Positions 60,738 to 64,000 of a DNA stretch of 64,000 nucleotides are shown here, piece by piece (positions within the stretch are counted from its first letter, which is position 1; each line of letters starts with the position of its first letter). The notes beneath the pieces were generated by a model. The model did not search any database. It worked only from the letters and a program-made list of their open reading frames with translations, and was not told the DNA's origin. The translations under genes were made by a program, and so were the position numbers. The DNA comes from Cohnella sp. SGD-V74 (GTDB lineage: Bacteria; Bacillota; Bacilli; Paenibacillales; Paenibacillaceae). The stretch is taken from assembly GCF_003001675.1 (NCBI RefSeq), contig NZ_PVYW01000005.1, positions 124,001-188,000 of the forward strand, read 5' to 3'.

Positions 60738-61628
60738 TTAGTAGAGCACCCGCCATAAGTAGAACGTCGCATACGCCTCCCAGCCTTGCCAGCCGACCGC
60801 CAGCTCCTTGATCCGGGCTACGGTCGGCTTTTGCTCTTCTTGCAGCACCGCTTTGATCGCATTGTGCAGACCGACGTCGTCGATCGGGAAGGCGGACGGA
60901 TAGCGCAGACATCTCATCAGCACATAGTTGGCCGTCCAAGGCCCGATGCCGCGAATCGAGACGAGCTTTTTTTCCGCGGAGCGGATGTCGCCTTCCAGCA
61001 GCCTCTCTCTGCCAAGCTCTCCGTCCGCGATCAGGCGGGCGACGCCGATCAAATACTCGGCCTTCTTCGTCGTCATCTTCAGCGCCGTAATGTCGCCAAC
61101 GTCCAGCCCGGCAATGTCGCGAGGCTCGGGGAACAGCCAGCAGTCGACGTCTCCGCGCCGGACTTGCCGCCCGAACGTCTCCACGAACCGGCGCTTGAGC
61201 GTGTAGGCGAACGCCAGATTGATCTGCTGCCCGATAATGCCCCAACAGAGCGCTTCGAACAAGTCCGGAATGCCCATGTTGCGCAGGCCGTGCAGCCTGG
61301 GGACGACGCCGTGCAGAATCGGGTCGCGGCTTGCCAACTCGTAAAAAGGCGAAAGATCGTTATCGAGGTCGAACCACTCTCTCGTATAAGCGGCGACCTC
61401 ACGTTCGGTTTCGTCGCTCCACGGCTCGTCATCCAGCGGACGAACGAGCAGGAAGCCCGGCTCGGCGCCGACTTCGAAGAAAGCGGCGCTCGAACCGACG
61501 GGAATCGTCTTGTACAGCCGACCGTCGCGGATGCGGTATAAGCTTTCATCCGGGGATCGCGACAAGTAATTGAGATTAACGGAAAAGTCGAATTCGGCGG
61601 GAACGGGGATGCGAATCGTGCGGTTCAT
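60738..61628 (-). CDS. DNA-3-methyladenine glycosylase II (AlkA-type)
   Basis: A 296-residue HhH-GPD glycosylase: helix-hairpin-helix KLVSIRGIGPWTANYVLMR, catalytic Asp251 in FPIDDVGLHNAI, plus an N-terminal AlkA_N-like region. Removes alkylated bases by base excision. The start ATG at 61628 is preceded by a GGAGAG-type site. Ends 33 bases from the MsrAB stop (convergent). Confidence 0.9.
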   Translation of the reverse strand: MNRTIRIPVPAEFDFSVNLNYLSRSPDESLYRIRDGRLYKTIPVGSSAAFFEVGAEPGFLLVRPLDDEPWSDETEREVAAYTREWFDLDNDLSPFYELASRDPILHGVVPRLHGLRNMGIPDLFEALCWGIIGQQINLAFAYTLKRRFVETFGRQVRRGDVDCWLFPEPRDIAGLDVGDITALKMTTKKAEYLIGVARLIADGELGRERLLEGDIRSAEKKLVSIRGIGPWTANYVLMRCLRYPSAFPIDDVGLHNAIKAVLQEEQKPTVARIKELAVGWQGWEAYATFYLWRVLY

Positions 61629-61760
61629 GAACGGCTCTCCTTGCCATTAAGGTTTGATCTCTTAGTTGTACCACAAATCGGGAGACGGCGAATTACGTTA
61701 TCTTGCGGTTTTATCGGAGCAATGACGAGGTAAGTCTATCGGAATAGAGCGGGGTTTGTC

Positions 61761-61790
61761 TTGATTCCGATGTCGCTTTTGCGGTATACT
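61761..61790 (+). promoter_or_regulatory. promoter of ppaC
   Basis: TTGATT (61761-61766), 18-base spacer, TATACT (61785-61790). Confidence 0.6.
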
Positions 61791-61824
61791 TTTCTCGCCA
61801 ATATCATAGATGAGGAGCAAGAAA

Positions 61825-62757
61825 ATGAGCAAAGTATTGATTTTCGGTCACAAAAATCCGGATACGGATACGATTTGTTCTGCCATTGCTTATGCGGATT
61901 TGAAAACCCAACTGGGAGAAGAAGTCGAAGCGGTTCGCTTGGGCGCCGTCAGCGGCGAAACCCAATACGCGCTGGACAAGTTCGGTTTCGCGGCTCCGCG
62001 CCTTGTCGAGACGGTTGCCGGCGAAGCGAAAGGCGTCATTCTCGTCGATCATAACGAACGCCAGCAAAGCGCCTCCGACATCGATCAAGTAACGGTGCTC
62101 GAGGTTATCGACCACCACCGGATCGCCAACTTCGAGACGAGCGCCCCTCTGTACTACCGCGCCGAGCCGGTAGGCTGCACCGCGACGATTCTGCTCAAGC
62201 TGTACAAGGAGAACGGCAAGACCGTTCCTGCGAACGTTGCCGGCTTGATGCTGTCCGCAATCATCTCGGATTCCTTGCTGTTCAAGTCCCCGACTTGCAC
62301 CGCTCAGGACGTTGCCGCCGCCAAGGAACTCGCCGCTATCGCCGGAGTCGACGCGGAGAGCTACGGCCTCGACATGCTGAAAGCCGGCGCGGACCTGAGC
62401 GACAAGACGATCGCGCAGCTCATTTCCCTGGACGCCAAGGAGTTCAGCATGGGCCAAGCGAAAGTCGAGATCGCCCAAGTCAACGCGGTCGACGTCAACG
62501 ACGTTCTGTCCAAGCAGGCCGAACTCGAAGACGCGCTGACGAACATCATTAACGAGAAGGGTCTCGACCTGTTCCTGTTCGTCGTAACCGACATCTTGAA
62601 CAACGATTCCGTCGGCCTTGCTCTTGGCAAAGCGGCAGACGCGGTCGAAGCGGCTTACAATGTGAAGATCGAGAACAACCGCGCGTTGTTGAAGGGCGTT
62701 GTTTCCCGGAAGTCGCAGATCGTTCCCGTTCTGACCGACATCTTCAACAAACGCTAA
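61825..62757 (+). CDS. ppaC: manganese-dependent inorganic pyrophosphatase
   Basis: A 310-residue family II pyrophosphatase (DHH phosphoesterase). Metal ligands: His9, Asp13, Asp15 in [10 protein letters not shown], Asp75 in LVDHNE, and His97/98 in VIDHHR. DHHA2 C-terminal region with the SRKSQ motif at ~296-300. Hydrolyses pyrophosphate from biosynthesis. ATG at 61825 follows GAGGAGC. Confidence 0.95.
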   Translation: MSKVLIFGHKNPDTDTICSAIAYADLKTQLGEEVEAVRLGAVSGETQYALDKFGFAAPRLVETVAGEAKGVILVDHNERQQSASDIDQVTVLEVIDHHRIANFETSAPLYYRAEPVGCTATILLKLYKENGKTVPANVAGLMLSAIISDSLLFKSPTCTAQDVAAAKELAAIAGVDAESYGLDMLKAGADLSDKTIAQLISLDAKEFSMGQAKVEIAQVNAVDVNDVLSKQAELEDALTNIINEKGLDLFLFVVTDILNNDSVGLALGKAADAVEAAYNVKIENNRALLKGVVSRKSQIVPVLTDIFNKR

Positions 62758-62769
62758 CGGCTACGAGAG

Positions 62770-62795
62770 GAGCCCGCGGAATCGCGGGCTCTTTT
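62770..62795 (+). terminator. Rho-independent terminator of ppaC
   Basis: GAGCCCGCG-GAAT-CGCGGGCTC then TTTT. Confidence 0.9.
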
Positions 62796-62839
62796 GTGCA
62801 TGGACGCACGAACAAGAAGCATGGAGGCTTCGAAACATC

Positions 62840-63832
62840 ATGAAACTAAGCGTACTCGAACATTCTCACGTGAACGAAGGCAGGTCCGCGAGGGACGCAC
62901 TGGACGAGACGGTGGCGCTGGCGCAGGAGACGGAGAAGCTCGGATATTGCCGCTTCTGGGTATCCGAGCATCACGGAAGCGCCGCCCTCGCTTCCTCAAG
63001 TCCGGAAATTCTGATGGCGCATGTGGCCGCGCACACGAAGACGATCCGCATCGGATCTGGCGGCATCATGCTCCCTCACTATAGCGCCTACAAGGTTGCC
63101 GAGAACTTCAGGCTGCTGGAGGCGCTGCATCCGGGCCGGATCGACATGGGCCTCGGGCGGGCTCCGGGCGGGAGTCCGCTCTCGACCAGAGCGCTGCAGG
63201 AGCATAAGCGGCACGAGGTCGATCCGTACCCTCAGCAGATCGTCGATCTGTATCATTACTTGCGGGACGATAATCCGGCCAATCACAGGTTTGCCGGACT
63301 GCGGGCGTTTCCGGAGACGGAGGGCATGCCCGAGCTGTGGCTGCTCGGCTCCAGCGAAGGCACCGCCAAGATCGCCGCTCAGCTGGGCACGCCGTACGCG
63401 TTCGCGCAGTTTTTCGGAGCGGCGGGGGACGAGCCCCTCCAGCACTATAACTCCTACTTCCAGCCCTCGTCCTACTGCGCTCGGCCGAAGGCGCTGGCCG
63501 CCGTCATGGCGGTGTGCGCCGACACGGAAGAGGAGGCGAGACAGCTCGCGAGAAGCAACGAGCTGTTCTTCCTTAAGCTGCTTACCGGGCAGGAGCTTGG
63601 TTCGATGCCCTCGGTGAAGACCGCTTCGGAATATCCTTACTCGCTCGCCGAGCAGCAGGTGCTTGAGCAGATGCGGACTCGCCGTTTTATCGGCACGCCG
63701 GGGCAAGTGAAGGAGGCGCTCAAGCGCTACGCGGATCGGCTTCATCTGGACGAGCTGATGATCGTCTCGCATATTCACGATTTCGAGAAGCGGGTTCGCT
63801 CCTACAGATATATAGCGGAGGCCTTTGAATGA
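62840..63832 (+). CDS. luciferase-like monooxygenase (MsnO8-type LLM)
   Basis: A 330-residue flavin-dependent LLM protein: LSVLEHSHVNEG, RFWVSEHHGSAALASSSPEILM, IRIGSGGIMLPHYSAYKVAENFR, GRIDMGLGRAPGG. The pattern is of the MsnO8 (alkanal-monooxygenase-like) group. Uses reduced flavin; substrate unknown. ATGA overlap with the following nucleotidase. Confidence 0.9.
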   Translation: MKLSVLEHSHVNEGRSARDALDETVALAQETEKLGYCRFWVSEHHGSAALASSSPEILMAHVAAHTKTIRIGSGGIMLPHYSAYKVAENFRLLEALHPGRIDMGLGRAPGGSPLSTRALQEHKRHEVDPYPQQIVDLYHYLRDDNPANHRFAGLRAFPETEGMPELWLLGSSEGTAKIAAQLGTPYAFAQFFGAAGDEPLQHYNSYFQPSSYCARPKALAAVMAVCADTEEEARQLARSNELFFLKLLTGQELGSMPSVKTASEYPYSLAEQQVLEQMRTRRFIGTPGQVKEALKRYADRLHLDELMIVSHIHDFEKRVRSYRYIAEAFE

Positions 63833-64000
63833 AAAGAATCGCAATCGATATGGATGAAGTCATCGCCGACTTTATCGGGAAGTATCTGCTCCATTTCAAT
63901 CGCAGCTTCAACGGCAGCGTTACGGTGGAACAGCTTCATGGGACGCGGTTCCAAGAGCTGGACCCCCAGATGGAGGTCTATCTCCACGAATGTTTGGAGG
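63829..64000 (+). CDS. 5'(3')-nucleotidase, NT5C type, start of gene
   Basis: The window ends 57 codons in. MKRIAIDMDEVIADFIGKYL gives the NT5C motif I (Asp-Met-Asp). This group dephosphorylates deoxynucleoside 5'- or 3'-monophosphates. Translationally coupled to the LLM gene. Confidence 0.8.
   Translation, partial: MKRIAIDMDEVIADFIGKYLLHFNRSFNGSVTVEQLHGTRFQELDPQMEVYLHECLE

Noticed and set aside
1-64000. tRNA, rRNA, insertion sequences, prophage and toxin-antitoxin modules
   Set aside because: No tRNA-like cloverleaf, transposase, integrase or recognisable toxin pair was found on reading both strands.

Overview
The window looks like a chromosomal segment from a Paenibacillaceae bacterium (Bacillota; Paenibacillus or Cohnella type). 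This rests on strong AGGAGG-type ribosome binding sites, frequent TTG and GTG starts, copper-amine-oxidase-type stalk domains, a 5TMR hybrid histidine kinase, a MocR regulator, a Mn-dependent pyrophosphatase and many GNAT acetyltransferases. No rRNA, tRNA, transposase, phage gene or CRISPR array was seen. The first ~10 kb is clearly AT-richer than the rest.

Layout. 1-9.6 kb: small accessory genes (DUF6933, DEDDh exonuclease, DUF3024, P-loop kinase, broken ClbS/DinB gene, small membrane proteins, histidine phosphatase, benzil-reductase-like SDR, DUF3221 lipoprotein, DJ-1/PfpI, two GNATs). 9.7-12.8 kb: two truncated genes joined at a deletion (ADP-ribosylglycohydrolase and isochorismatase), then kinase, nucleotidyltransferase, HAD and VOC genes. 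12.9-16.9 kb: divergent small membrane protein and MFS transporter, RidA-like, nucleotidyltransferase, SRPBCC and GNAT genes. 17-23.7 kb: a sugar locus with a ROK regulator, binding protein, two permeases and a PIG-L deacetylase, with two matching operator-like dyads, followed by an NCS2 permease. 24-31.4 kb: MocR regulator divergent from a nitrilase, GNAT, lipoprotein, HAD, a deleted GNAT, Nudix and LysR genes. 31.6-36.2 kb: LysR-divergent ABC importer of the ferric/phosphonate class with a phosphoesterase. 36.3-44.2 kb: HAD, a broken luciferase-like oxidoreductase, membrane proteins, a stalk-domain protein and a large hybrid kinase followed by a long structured hairpin. 44.4-49.8 kb: PH-domain protein, a striking non-coding array of eight palindromes at exact 51-bp spacing, a TIMP-like secreted protein, and a VOC-GNAT fusion. 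49.8-53.2 kb: metal homeostasis (P1B-4 ATPase, PerR-like and Fur-like boxes, YlmA-like ABC ATPase). 53.2-64 kb: DUF4870, P-loop kinase, GNAT, two truncated genes facing away from one deletion point, a 52-bp tandem repeat, GHL10 hydrolase, lipase, MsrAB, AlkA-type glycosylase, PpaC, luciferase-like monooxygenase and the start of a 5'-nucleotidase.

Themes: (i) five loci carry frameshift or deletion scars; (ii) eleven GNAT domains are scattered through the window; (iii) several regulators sit beside dyads that probably are their operators; (iv) two unrelated non-coding tandem repeat arrays and one long structured RNA candidate are not explained by the genes.
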